This document shows positions 52,921-61,457 of a stretch of DNA of 64,000 nucleotides, piece after piece. Both the position numbers and the translations under genes were made by a program. How positions within the stretch are numbered: position 1 is the first letter of the stretch; every line of letters starts with the position of its first letter. The notes under the pieces were generated by a model, which was not told where the DNA came from, did no database searches, and worked only from the letters and a program-made list of their open reading frames with translations. The DNA lies in NCBI GenBank assembly GCA_028292435.1, contig JAQGMI010000017.1:1-64000 (forward strand), read 5' to 3'. Origin of the DNA: Betaproteobacteria bacterium (GTDB taxonomy: Bacteria > Pseudomonadota > Gammaproteobacteria > Burkholderiales > SG8-41).

Positions 52921-53359
52921 GAAATTTCACCGCGCAAATAGTCCAGTTATACGGCGGAGAGATGGTCAGCTTGCGGTCCGCGTTTTGCCTGGAGTCAGAT
53001 TCTGTGCTCGACGCACTTTGGAGAGCTTGGAAGTCTTGTAGGCCCCGCCGCGTCAGTAGCTCGATCGGTAGGGCTGGACACACTTTTTGCGTTCGGCCAA
53101 GTTAGTAGCATTATCGGCCTGCTTTTTGTCGAATATCTCGATGACTTGGCGCAGCGCGGATAGCGTTGGCCCGAGACGATCGGGCGCTAACGAGAAGTCA
53201 TTTCCGCCATATCGGAGAGTTGAGTTGTCCCCCGCGCAACGGCATTCATTGTCAGGTTTGCGGGCCGTTACTTGGTTTGTCGCATTGCCACGGCGCCTCC
53301 GTGTAATCTGCGATTTTCATACTCAGTTGGCTCAGGGTGGTCAACTGTTTGTTTTTTGT
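52921..53359. other. 439-bp stretch between the pore gene and tRNA-Val
   Basis: No confident gene. On the minus strand a frame of about 88 codons (53053-53316) is open but has no ATG, GTG or TTG near its start. It reads as plausible protein (LAPDRLGPTLSALRQVIEIF) and may be the remnant of a lost gene. The plus-strand frame at 53087-53428 runs antisense into the tRNA and is rejected. Confidence 0.45.
53053..53316 (-). pseudogene. Start-less open frame, possible gene remnant
   Basis: About 88 codons open from just after a TGA to TGA 53053-53055. It lacks any usual start codon until very late. Composition looks coding, with a helix-like tail (QVIEIFDKKQADNATNLAERK). It lies next to the tRNA end of the repeat-bounded segment, where an integrase or other element gene would be expected, but I see no integrase catalytic residues. 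Low confidence. Confidence 0.25.
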
Positions 53360-53434
53360 TGGTGGGTCGTACTGGGATCGAACCAGTGGCCCCTGCCGTG
53401 TGAAGGCAGTGCTCTACCGCTGAGCTAACGACCC
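53360..53434 (-). tRNA. tRNA-Val (anticodon CAC)
   Basis: A full cloverleaf on the minus strand: acceptor GGGTCGT/ACGACCC, D-arm GCTC...GAGC, anticodon stem CTGCC/GGCAG with loop TTCACAC (anticodon CAC, codon GUG), T-arm ACTGG-TTCGATC-CCAGT, discriminator A and an encoded CCA. Its 3' part is duplicated at 50375-50415, so it is the intact end of a probable insertion. Confidence 0.95.
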
Positions 53435-53645
53435 GTTGGGACTGCTGCGACGGGTGCGCATATTACCATTTTCATTACGCAGCACCAACTTTGGCCGAGG
53501 CATCCGACAGAGAACTCTGGCGGCCGAATCGGAAAAAATACTACAAGCACTTTCCCCCTTCGCCGGTAGGCGTTTTAGGTAGACGCCTGCTACTGTCCGT
53601 AGGACTTGTCGCAATACCACGGAATTGCTCGTTTGAAGGCCCCTG

Positions 53646-54329
53646 ATGTCATCGATTGATTCCACCTCCACCTCCACCTCGCCGAGGTCATTCTCTCGCT
53701 GCGTTGCTAACTGGCGTGAAACGGAAGGCAAGGGCGCCGAGAGCGAGCGCCAGCGAATCTCCCGCGACATTCACGACAGCACTATCCAGCCATACATTGG
53801 CCTGAAGTTCGCCCTCGAGGCATTGGCCCGTAAGGTCCCGCCCGACCATCCACTTGCCAAGGACATTGGAAAGCTCGTCGACATGACGACGATGGAGATC
53901 GCGGGCTTGCGGCGATACGTCAATGGACTGAAGGGCCAGCTCGGCGGTAAAGACGAGACGCTGGGTTCGATCCTGGAACAGAAGGCCGCCCGTTTCGCCG
54001 AAATTTTCAATATTAAGGTGAGCGTCGAGGTCGCGCAGGAGGGCAACGTCGAGAGTTGGCTTGCGGATGACATATGCCACATGATGGGCGAAGCGCTGAG
54101 CAACATCCGCCGTCATACGAACGCTCTTTTTGCGCGCGTCAGGCTGACGTGCGACAGCCGGATGCTCACGCTGGAGATCATCAATCCCCGCGATCGCGGC
54201 GTGGCGCTGCATATGTTTACGCCGCGCTCGATCGCCGAGCGCGCGCTCGCTTTAGGCGGGCGCTGCAAGGTGGAAACGGGCTCTGGTCGCTATACGGTAG
54301 TAATCATCGAAATACTGTTGCTACCCTGA
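53646..54329 (+). CDS. Sensorless NarX/DesK-type histidine kinase with degenerate ATP lid
   Basis: A 227-residue protein with no sensor or membrane domain. A low-complexity Ser/Thr start is followed directly by the HisKA_3 box ERQRISRDIHDSTIQPYIGLKF (His about 41) and a dimerisation helix pair. The ATPase-like part keeps an N-box (GEALSNIRRHTNA) but where DNGxG and GxGLxxM should be it reads NPRDRGVALHMFTPRSIAERALALGG. ATP binding is therefore doubtful; it may be a phosphatase or a partner-activated kinase. A TGA lies just upstream in frame, so this is not simply a missed longer start. The response regulator starts 10 bp downstream. Confidence 0.75.
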   Translation: MSSIDSTSTSTSPRSFSRCVANWRETEGKGAESERQRISRDIHDSTIQPYIGLKFALEALARKVPPDHPLAKDIGKLVDMTTMEIAGLRRYVNGLKGQLGGKDETLGSILEQKAARFAEIFNIKVSVEVAQEGNVESWLADDICHMMGEALSNIRRHTNALFARVRLTCDSRMLTLEIINPRDRGVALHMFTPRSIAERALALGGRCKVETGSGRYTVVIIEILLLP

Positions 54330-54339
54330 GCACTGTGAC

Positions 54340-55017
54340 ATGCAGCCCGGCGGAGCCGATGCAATCAGGGTATTTCTCGTCGACGACCATCCCACCATCC
54401 TGTGGGGGCTGGAGCGTCTGATCGAAACCGCCGAGCCGGCGATGGAAGTGGTTGGCCAGGCGTCAAGCAGCAGTGAATTGTTCGCGCGGGTGCCCGCCGT
54501 GAATCCCGATGTCATCGTGCTCGACCTCGATCTGAACGGCGAAAGTGGCCTCGACTGTCTGCCTAAGCTAAGCAAGCAAAGCGCGGCGCGCGTATTGGTG
54601 CTTACGGGAATCAGCGATCCGCTCCTGCACGAGAAAGCAGTGATGCAAGGCGCGCGCGGGGTCGTACACAAGCGCGAAGCAGCCACCATCATCCTTCGCG
54701 CCATCGAAAAGGTGCACCGCGGCGAAATTTGGCTAGACCGCAATTCGGTGGGACGCATTCTCAACGCGCTTGCGCGGGGACAAAGGGCCGATCCCGAAGC
54801 CGACAAGATCGCGGCGCTGACACCCAAGGAGCGGCATATCATTGCCATGCTCACGACGGAAAAGGGCGCCCGCAACAAGGTGATCGCCGACAAGCTGCAC
54901 ATGAGCGAGCACACCTTGCGCAATCATCTGACGACGATCTACAGCAAGCTGCAGGTCTCAGGTCGCCTCGAGCTCTATCTTTACGCCACGGGTCACCGGT
55001 TATCCGAGGCTCTTTGA
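54340..55017 (+). CDS. LuxR/NarL-family response regulator
   Basis: A 225-residue regulator: receiver 5-125 (FLVDDHPTILWGLERLIE, Asp in VIVLDLDLNGESG) and a C-terminal HTH (LTPKERHIIAMLTTEKGARNKVIADKLHMSEHTLRNHLTTIYSKL). It pairs with the kinase 10 bp upstream and lies directly before the Flp pilus locus, which it may control. The HTH has an unusual TTEKGARN insertion before helix 2. Confidence 0.9.
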   Translation: MQPGGADAIRVFLVDDHPTILWGLERLIETAEPAMEVVGQASSSSELFARVPAVNPDVIVLDLDLNGESGLDCLPKLSKQSAARVLVLTGISDPLLHEKAVMQGARGVVHKREAATIILRAIEKVHRGEIWLDRNSVGRILNALARGQRADPEADKIAALTPKERHIIAMLTTEKGARNKVIADKLHMSEHTLRNHLTTIYSKLQVSGRLELYLYATGHRLSEAL

Positions 55018-55525
55018 CGCCCCTTCTCTTGTAGTTCGCCCGACGCGGAAGGTGCGCCTAAGCCCACCGTCCAATTCCATTGGCATCGACGCATACATCG
55101 GCGCGCCCTGAATTCGCGTTTAGAACGCATGACAATTGTCCTCGCAAAAAAACGCATCTTCTCCCGTGCGGGCAGAGCGCAAGGCGGCTAGGCTAGCGCG
55201 TTTTTTTTAGTCGCGATGGAAACTCCGCCTCACACGCACGCTGAGGATCGGGTTCAGAACGAGCTCTGTGCGGGCGCCAATCGCTGGGACGGCTCATAAG
55301 ATATGACAGAGTCACGCCCGAGGCGACGGGACAAATGTCACTGACGCTTCTGCCAAGTCTCCCCCCAAAGTAAGGACTTTATTCAGATGTTTCCCTGGTG
55401 GCACGCCCCTAATCTGGCAGTGTGCTCCGCAAACTCTGACGTTGTAGTTTTGCTGCCGCCGAGGCGTGGGGTTACGGGTGGAGCACTAAAACGTTGTTTA
55501 ACTTTCAACTCCTCGAGGGAACGAT
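55018..55525. other. 508-bp regulatory gap before flp
   Basis: No gene is supported; short frames on both strands lack features. A GC-rich segment followed by eight T (55201-55208) could terminate the response-regulator transcript, but the stem is weak. The remaining 300 bp must hold the flp promoter; I found no convincing sigma-70 or sigma-54 match. Confidence 0.45.
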
Positions 55526-55756
55526 ATGAACCAAATGGACTTGTACAAAATGATGCTGGCACTCAAGAAAAGCGCCGTCGACTTTGGCCGTGACGAAGAA
55601 GGCGCGCAAATCGTCGAATACGGACTGATCATCGCAGTGGTGTCGATCGCTCTGGTCATCGCCTTGTCCGCTATCGCGGCCGGCGGCGGACCGTTCACAA
55701 ATTTCATCGCCCGTGTAACGACCTGCTTGACGGGTGCGGTCGGATCCTGCGTCTGA
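55526..55756 (+). CDS. flp: Flp family type IVb pilin
   Basis: A 76-residue major pilin. The type IVb processing site is clear: after DEEG, cleavage would leave AQIVEYGLIIAVVSIALVIAL, with the conserved Glu5-Tyr6 and a hydrophobic assembly helix. The C-terminus carries two Cys (TTCLTGAVGSCV), which may form a disulfide. GAGGGA precedes the ATG. It is the first gene of the Tad locus, and the prepilin peptidase follows at 87 bp. Confidence 0.93.
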   Translation: MNQMDLYKMMLALKKSAVDFGRDEEGAQIVEYGLIIAVVSIALVIALSAIAAGGGPFTNFIARVTTCLTGAVGSCV

Positions 55757-55843
55757 GGGTCGGAGCAGAAGCGTTTATCGCAACACCCGGGAAGCGGGGC
55801 ACCCGCCTCACTTCCCGCTCGTTACTCTCGTCAAAGGATATCC

Positions 55844-56434
55844 ATGCTTGACCCGGAACTAGCAGCAATGCTCGACCTGCTCGGCCGGTTGCTGCTGAAT
55901 GCCCGCACCGGGACGCTATTGGCATTGCTACTGTTGGCCGCTGTTTATGACTGTCGCTCGCACCGCATCCCGAACTGGTTGGTCGCGAGCGGAGCGGTGT
56001 ACGGCCTCATTTACACGACGGTCGCACCGCCGATAATGCACGGCACGGTTTTTTTCCCCTTAAGCGGACTTGCCGTCGGTTTTTCCTTGTTTTTTCCGCT
56101 CTACCTGCTACGCGCCATGGGCGCAGGCGACGTCAAGCTGCTGGCCATGACCGGCGCTTTTCTCGGGCCGCTCGATACGTTCTATTGCGCACTGGCAAGC
56201 GCGATTGCCGGCGGCGCACTGTCGCTCGTCTGGATTCTGTGGAACGGCAACGCGCCGCGGCTGCTGCAAAGCATAGTTTCGCTTGCTCAGTTCGGACCGG
56301 TCGGCGCAGTCGCAGGAGCGCCCGCTGGTTACGGGGTCTCGCCCAAAACTTCTCTGGGCAAGCTGCCCTATGCCGCCGCTATCGCCGTCGGCACAGGCGG
56401 CTATCTCTCACTTCATCAATTGGGCATGGTTTAA
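55844..56434 (+). CDS. cpaA: Prepilin peptidase TadV/CpaA
   Basis: A 196-residue membrane aspartic peptidase (A24 family) that trims Flp prepilin and the TadE/F pseudopilins. The two catalytic aspartates are in AVYDCRSHRIPN and MGAGDVKLLAM (GxGDxKL). About six helices. The product is longer than the minimal CpaA because of a C-terminal extension of about 40 residues (FGPVGAVAGAPAGYGVSPK onwards). Confidence 0.92.
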   Translation: MLDPELAAMLDLLGRLLLNARTGTLLALLLLAAVYDCRSHRIPNWLVASGAVYGLIYTTVAPPIMHGTVFFPLSGLAVGFSLFFPLYLLRAMGAGDVKLLAMTGAFLGPLDTFYCALASAIAGGALSLVWILWNGNAPRLLQSIVSLAQFGPVGAVAGAPAGYGVSPKTSLGKLPYAAAIAVGTGGYLSLHQLGMV

Positions 56435-56449
56435 AGGAAGGATGTGTTC

Positions 56450-57316
56450 ATGAAAAACGCACGTGCGGCAATCATGCTGGTTATATCGATTGTGCTGGGT
56501 TTGGCAGTAACTGCGCTCGCAGTTGTATGGGTATCGCAAAAAGCCGCGGTTGCGTCGAACAAGGTAGCGGTTGCCGCCGTCGATATCGAACTCGGCAGCC
56601 GGCTAAACGCCCAAATGCTGAAAGTCGTCGACTGGCCGAGCGGCTCGCTGCCCACCGGTGGTTTTGACGATATGAAAACGTTGCAGGATCGCGTCGTGCG
56701 GACTTCAATTCAGCGCGGTGAGGCGATCTTGAATTCAAAGCTCGCTCCCGAAGGAACGCAGGGCGGGCTTTCTGCGGTTATCGCAGAGGGCAAGCGCGCC
56801 ATGACGGTGCGCGTGAACGACGTAGTCGGGGTCGCCGGCTTTGCTTTGCCCGGAAATTATGTTGACGTCATGGTAAATTTTCAACAGGACGCGCCTGGAG
56901 GGAAGGGTGCCGATGAAAAGCAGCACATCAGTAAAACGGTGCTTACGCACGTCCTCGTGCTGGCAGTGGCACAGGAGGCGAGCCGCGATGACACCAAGCC
57001 AAAGGTCGTCAATGCGGTGACGCTTGAGCTGTCACTCGCGGACGCTGAGAAGCTCGATCTCGCGCGCAATATTGGCACGTTGTCTCTCGTCTTGCGAAAC
57101 CAGATCGACCAGGGAAATGCGACGACTGTCGGGGTGCGCAAGTCTGATTTGCTCGGTGAATCGGTGCGGCCGGCGGTCGCCATCACTCGCCCGGCTTCGC
57201 CGCGACCCACTATCCGCACGGAAGCCGCGGCGGCCCAAGTTCCAATGGCCGACAAATCGAAAGTCGAAGTGATCCGCGGAGTGCAAAAATCTCGCGCCGA
57301 TCTCGACTTGCTGTGA
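56450..57316 (+). CDS. cpaB: Flp pilus assembly protein CpaB/RcpC
   Basis: A 288-residue protein with one N-terminal TM helix (AAIMLVISIVLGLAVTALAVVWV) and a SAF/beta-clip domain (VAAVDIELGSRLNAQMLKVVDWP). It then has AMTVRVNDVVGVAGFALPGNYVDVMV, the CpaB/RcpC signature. It acts in the periplasm around the secretin. I use ATG 56450, eight bases after AGGAAGG, instead of GTG 56444. Confidence 0.92.
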   Translation: MKNARAAIMLVISIVLGLAVTALAVVWVSQKAAVASNKVAVAAVDIELGSRLNAQMLKVVDWPSGSLPTGGFDDMKTLQDRVVRTSIQRGEAILNSKLAPEGTQGGLSAVIAEGKRAMTVRVNDVVGVAGFALPGNYVDVMVNFQQDAPGGKGADEKQHISKTVLTHVLVLAVAQEASRDDTKPKVVNAVTLELSLADAEKLDLARNIGTLSLVLRNQIDQGNATTVGVRKSDLLGESVRPAVAITRPASPRPTIRTEAAAAQVPMADKSKVEVIRGVQKSRADLDLL

Positions 57317-57390
57317 TTTTGCGTTGACGTGCCGATGCAGGGCTTGTCGTGTCGACGTTCGATCGTGTGTTGCTTAAGAAGGAAGAAGAA

Positions 57391-58980
57391 ATGAACCAAG
57401 AACCCGCAGTCCACCAGCGCTCCCTGCCGCGCTCGCTGCTTTCGATCCTCGCCGTTTTTGTCTTGGCGTTCGCATGGCCAGCGTTTTCAGCGACGGCTCA
57501 GATGACGAAGCCGATCGCGCCTAAAACGCTGGTGCCCAAAAATGAGACCGCCGCCATGCCGGATACGTATGCGGGACCTGCAGTCATCGGGCCGACTATG
57601 ACGCTCGTTACGGGAAAATCTACGCTGTTGCGACTCGAGGCATCGATCGACCGTGTGTCCGTCGGCAACCCCGCAATAGCGGACGTTACGATAATCAGCC
57701 CGCGCGAACTCTACATCCTAGGCAAAACCCATGGTTCAACTAACGTAATTCTGTGGCAGCGCAACGGCCCGACTACTGCGATCGATATCGTCGTCAACAT
57801 CGACGCCGGTCTGTTGCAGGAGACGATTGCGCGACTGCTGCCTGGTGAAAAAAATATTCATGTTAGTTCTGCGTCCGATTCGGTGGTGCTTTCAGGGATC
57901 GTAAGCAGTGCATTGCAAGCGCAACAGGCCGTGGCGATCACGGAAGCCTACGTTCGGAGTATGAATCGCGGACTGGTCCTGCCGATCATTGCGGGCGACG
58001 GCATGGCCAAGCCTGGCACCTCGGTCACCGTGAGCCAGCCGACTGGCAGCGCGACCGGCACCGCGGTTGCGACGGCGGGTGCACGCGTAATCAATCTGCT
58101 CAAGGTAGCATCGCCCCAGCAGGTCATGCTCGAAGTGAAAGTCGCCGAGGTCTCCCGCACGCTTCTCGACAAACTCGGCACTCAGTTTAACTGGACGCGT
58201 ACGAACGGCAGCTGGATTTACTCGATTCTCACAGGCTTCCTTACCAATAGCGCCGGCACCGGTAGCATTGCGAAGTCGAACAACGGCAATGGCTTGTCAT
58301 TCGATGCGGCGAAGCAAGACGGCCTTATTAAAATTCTCGCCGAGCCGAACATAGTCGCCATCAGCGGGCAAGAAGGCAGTTTTCTCGCTGGCGGTAAAAT
58401 TTTCATCCCGACTTCATCCAACAGCCAACTGGGCTTTGCGACGATCACGCTGACGGAAAAAGAGTTCGGTGTAGGGCTTAAGTTTACGCCGACCGTGCTG
58501 GAAGCCGGACTTATCCATCTTAAGGTCACCCCGGAAGTGTCGGAACTTTCACAAACCGGATCGCCGTTCACGACGGTCAATGGCATTACGTCCGTGCTGC
58601 CTTCATTCACCACGCGCCGCGCGGAAACGAGCGTGCAGCTATACGACGGCCAGAGCTTCGCAATTGCCGGGCTCATTAAGAACAACGTGACTGAGACGGT
58701 CAAGCGGTTCCCGTTTCTCGGCGAGTTGCCGTACATAGGCGCGCTCTTCCGGTCAAGCGAATTCCAGACGGACAAAACGGAATTGATGTTCCTCGTCACG
58801 CCGCGGCTCGTCAAGGCGATGACGCAGGACGTTGTGTTGCCCACCGACAGTTTCAATCCACCGACACGCGGCGAATTTTTCCTCGAAGGCAAGATGGAGG
58901 GCGCGGCGCCGAACGAGGGCAGGAAAATCGTGCAGCCGTCGAACGCCACGCCGGCAAACGGCGGATTCGAAGTCAAGTAA
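57391..58980 (+). CDS. cpaC: Flp pilus outer-membrane secretin CpaC/RcpA
   Basis: A 529-residue secretin. The signal peptide ends FSATAQ. The pilus N-domain reads TLLRLEASIDRVSVGNPAIADV and IISPRELYILGKTHGSTNVILW. The C-terminal secretin domain (about 240-470) has VMLEVKVAEVSRTLLDKLGTQFNW, GLKFTPTVLEAGLIHLKVTPEVSEL and GELPYIGALFRSSEFQTDKTELMFLVTPRLV. It forms the outer-membrane channel for the pilus. ATG 57391 follows an AAGGAAGA site. Confidence 0.93.
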   Translation: MNQEPAVHQRSLPRSLLSILAVFVLAFAWPAFSATAQMTKPIAPKTLVPKNETAAMPDTYAGPAVIGPTMTLVTGKSTLLRLEASIDRVSVGNPAIADVTIISPRELYILGKTHGSTNVILWQRNGPTTAIDIVVNIDAGLLQETIARLLPGEKNIHVSSASDSVVLSGIVSSALQAQQAVAITEAYVRSMNRGLVLPIIAGDGMAKPGTSVTVSQPTGSATGTAVATAGARVINLLKVASPQQVMLEVKVAEVSRTLLDKLGTQFNWTRTNGSWIYSILTGFLTNSAGTGSIAKSNNGNGLSFDAAKQDGLIKILAEPNIVAISGQEGSFLAGGKIFIPTSSNSQLGFATITLTEKEFGVGLKFTPTVLEAGLIHLKVTPEVSELSQTGSPFTTVNGITSVLPSFTTRRAETSVQLYDGQSFAIAGLIKNNVTETVKRFPFLGELPYIGALFRSSEFQTDKTELMFLVTPRLVKAMTQDVVLPTDSFNPPTRGEFFLEGKMEGAAPNEGRKIVQPSNATPANGGFEVK

Positions 58981-58990
58981 GGAGCGAAAT

Positions 58991-59281
58991 ATGAACAGGC
59001 AACGCATTATCCTGGTTTCCATCGTGCTGAGTGTCGGCGCGGGCTGCATTCCAATTCATCCGAGAGTTGACACGCGCGCAGGCGATGCGGTGGTCGAGGC
59101 ACGAGGCGCGCAAACGTTGTATCCAGCCGGCATGAATGTAAACGCCGGGCCCCCGGGTATTGACGCGCGCGCGGCGAAAGAATCGATTGACCGCTACATC
59201 GATTCCTTCAAGGCGCCGCCGCCTACGATGAATGTCATCAACATCGGCGGCTCGCTAACGGAGGGCGGCTCTGGCCGCTAG
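58991..59281 (+). CDS. Small Tad-locus lipoprotein
   Basis: A 96-residue lipoprotein (lipobox GAGC, Cys about 17). It has RAGDAVVEARGAQTLYPAGM and SFKAPPPTMNVINIGGSL, motifs I associate with short lipoproteins following the secretin in betaproteobacterial Tad loci. In other bacteria the longer CpaD/TadD proteins fill this position; this is probably the secretin's pilotin-like or accessory partner. It starts 10 bp after cpaC. Confidence 0.75.
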   Translation: MNRQRIILVSIVLSVGAGCIPIHPRVDTRAGDAVVEARGAQTLYPAGMNVNAGPPGIDARAAKESIDRYIDSFKAPPPTMNVINIGGSLTEGGSGR

Positions 59282-59298
59282 TTTTTAAGGCGTTCGAG

Positions 59299-60558
59299 AT
59301 GCAAACCAAACAAAGGGTCAAGGCACGGCAGGGCGGCGCAGTCATTCTGACCGTTGCGCTCGCCATGCTTTTCTTGCTCGGCTTTATGGGAATAGCGCTT
59401 GATTTTGGGCATTTGTTCATCGTTAAGACAGAACTGCAAACCGCAATGGATAGTTGCGCACTGGCAGCCGCACAGGAACTCGACGGTGCCTCCGACTCGC
59501 TTACTCGTGCGACCAGCGCAGGCGTAACCGCGGCGAATCTCAACCGCGTGAATTTTCAAGGTGCGCCGACCTTCCAAGGTTTGACCGGAGCGCAAATCGC
59601 GACGCGGGTGACTTTCAGCGACTCGCTGGTCGGCGCTTATAGCAGTACCTTTGCACCGGTCGCCAACGCACGCTACGCCAGTTGCACGCATACGCGCACC
59701 GGCATGCTGCCGTGGATGCTGCAAGCCATGCAGGCGTTTAGCGGCAACGCCGCGTATGGTGCAACTCAGGGTGTGCAGGCGCTCGGTATAGCCACGCGGG
59801 CGCCTTCGCAATCGAACTGCGCGCTGCCAATCGGTATTTGCTCCAAGCCCGGTGGTTACCAAAACGGTGAATGGATCCTGGGCGCGGTAAATTCGAGCGA
59901 GCAGGTCACCGGCCAATTTCGCTGGCTCGACTTCACCGCCAACGGCGGTGGCGCGCGCGAACTGAAGGACGTACTCACCGGCGAGGGCCAATGCAATCTG
60001 CCTGGCAACAACACCCTTGCGGGCAAACCGGGCAACAACGGCAGCGCCGCCGACGCTTACAACACCCGGTTCGGTATTTATCAAGGCAGCCGTGCGCCGC
60101 CCGATGATGGGGTTCCGGACCTGACTGGCTATGCGTGGTACCAAAACAATGCAATCGTGCAGCCGCCCTATCCGAACAAGTATCCGGGGTTCGTCGCCAA
60201 GCGAAGGATCAATGCTCCGTACGAAGGCGACAATCAGAGTCCTGACACGGTGGGACTGAGTACGAACGGGCGCATTTACAGTGGATCGCTTGCCACAGTC
60301 GGCAGCGACCGCAGGATCGTGCCAGTGCCAGTGGTTAACTGTGCCGCCTTCGATGGCCTTAGCGGCTCCGGCAGGATTCAGATCCAGAGTCTTGCCTGCG
60401 TTTTGCTGCTGCACCCGATCAAAAAAGGCGCCGGCCCCAACAGCACCAAGATGTGGATCGAATACGTAGCCGCCGCGAACTCGCCCACCAGTCCGTGCAC
60501 GACGCTGGGACTCGCGGGCGGCGTGGGCGGCCCACTCGTACCGGTGCTCGTCAGGTAG
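59299..60558 (+). CDS. TadG-like pilus assembly protein
   Basis: A 419-residue protein. The N-terminal Tad helix (GGAVILTVALAMLFLLGFMGIALDFGHLF) is followed by VKTELQTAMDSCALAAAQELDG, the pattern of Tad/TadG pseudopilin-like proteins. The rest is a large periplasmic part rich in Asn, Gly and Thr. No clear VWA MIDAS motif is visible. It belongs to the pilus locus by position and N-terminus, and may anchor or terminate pilus growth. Confidence 0.85.
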   Translation: MQTKQRVKARQGGAVILTVALAMLFLLGFMGIALDFGHLFIVKTELQTAMDSCALAAAQELDGASDSLTRATSAGVTAANLNRVNFQGAPTFQGLTGAQIATRVTFSDSLVGAYSSTFAPVANARYASCTHTRTGMLPWMLQAMQAFSGNAAYGATQGVQALGIATRAPSQSNCALPIGICSKPGGYQNGEWILGAVNSSEQVTGQFRWLDFTANGGGARELKDVLTGEGQCNLPGNNTLAGKPGNNGSAADAYNTRFGIYQGSRAPPDDGVPDLTGYAWYQNNAIVQPPYPNKYPGFVAKRRINAPYEGDNQSPDTVGLSTNGRIYSGSLATVGSDRRIVPVPVVNCAAFDGLSGSGRIQIQSLACVLLLHPIKKGAGPNSTKMWIEYVAAANSPTSPCTTLGLAGGVGGPLVPVLVR

Positions 60559-60568
60559 GGAGCGCGCG

Positions 60569-60997
60569 ATGAAAAGGAAACAAAACGGTGTGGCCTTGGT
60601 CGAATTTGCGCTCGTACTGCCGTTCTTGCTTTTGATGACGTTCATCGTCGTCGAATACAGCCGCGCGCTTTATCAATACAACACGCTCACTAAATCTGTG
60701 CGCGACGCGGCACGCTACCTCTCCGTGCAAAGCCCCGGCTCGAACATCTCGCAAGCGAAGAATCTCGTGGTCTATGGCAATCCAGCGGGGACTGGCACGC
60801 CACTCACGCTCGGACTGACGACTGCGCAGGTGCCCAATCCGGTGTGGACTTTCGCCGGCGCCGGGCCGGTGATCAACACGGTGACCGTCACAATTACTGG
60901 GTATAGGTTCGTGCCTATTTTTGCGAGTGCGTTCGGCGTGAACTTCGGCAATATTACGTATAACAACATCAGCGCAACCATGCGGGCGCCACTATGA
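60569..60997 (+). CDS. TadE-like pseudopilin
   Basis: A 142-residue minor pilin: NGVALVEFALVLPFLLLMTFIVVEYSRALYQYNTL is the TadE signature, with the Gly before the cleavage and Glu5. It starts 10 bp after the TadG-like gene and overlaps the next TadE-like gene by 4 bp. Confidence 0.9.
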   Translation: MKRKQNGVALVEFALVLPFLLLMTFIVVEYSRALYQYNTLTKSVRDAARYLSVQSPGSNISQAKNLVVYGNPAGTGTPLTLGLTTAQVPNPVWTFAGAGPVINTVTVTITGYRFVPIFASAFGVNFGNITYNNISATMRAPL

Positions 60998-61440
60998 GGC
61001 AGACTCAGTCAGGCGCCACGATCGTTGAGTTTTCTCTGGTGCTGATTATCTTTCTGACGTTTTTCCTTGGCATCATTGATTTTGCGCGGATGTTGTGGAC
61101 GTGGAATGCGGCGAACGAAGCGACCCGCTGGGGCGCTCGCGTGTCGGTAGTATGCAATCGAGGTGCTGCGGCGGTGCTGGCCAGAATGCAGAATTTTCTG
61201 CCGCAACTCACCGCGGCGAACCTGCAGATCGATTGGTATAACGCGGCGGGCGCTGTGAGCGCAACATGCGATTCCACCAATTGCGCGGGCGTCAACGTGC
61301 GCATTACCGGCCTCAACTATCAATGGATCTCACCAATCGGGTTCGCGTCGCATGCGGCAATTCCGATGCCTGGCTTCTCAACGTATCTGCCGCGCGAAAT
61401 CATGGGGCAGGACCCGAACAGCAATTCAGTTTGCAGCTAA
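60994..61440 (+). CDS. TadE/TadF-like pseudopilin
   Basis: A 148-residue second minor pilin with SGATIVEFSLVLIIFLTFFLGIIDFARMLWTW (Gly-Ala cleavage and Glu5). The C-terminal part has four Cys (VVCNRG, SATCDSTNCAG, SVCS), which may stabilise it. It overlaps the previous TadE-like gene by 4 bp, implying a pair assembled together. Confidence 0.9.
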   Translation: MRQTQSGATIVEFSLVLIIFLTFFLGIIDFARMLWTWNAANEATRWGARVSVVCNRGAAAVLARMQNFLPQLTAANLQIDWYNAAGAVSATCDSTNCAGVNVRITGLNYQWISPIGFASHAAIPMPGFSTYLPREIMGQDPNSNSVCS

Positions 61441-61457
61441 CCAGCTCAGGAATCATA

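Noticed and set aside
53087-53428. 113-codon plus-strand frame ending inside the tRNA region
   Set aside because: Its C-terminus is the antisense translation of tRNA-Val, a common artefact, and it has no ribosome site or family features.
55380-55470. Sigma-54 promoter before flp (a TGGCAC element)
   Set aside because: The required TTGC element is absent at the correct spacing.
55387-55593. 68-codon frame overlapping flp
   Set aside because: It overlaps the start of the clear Flp pilin in another frame and has no coding features.
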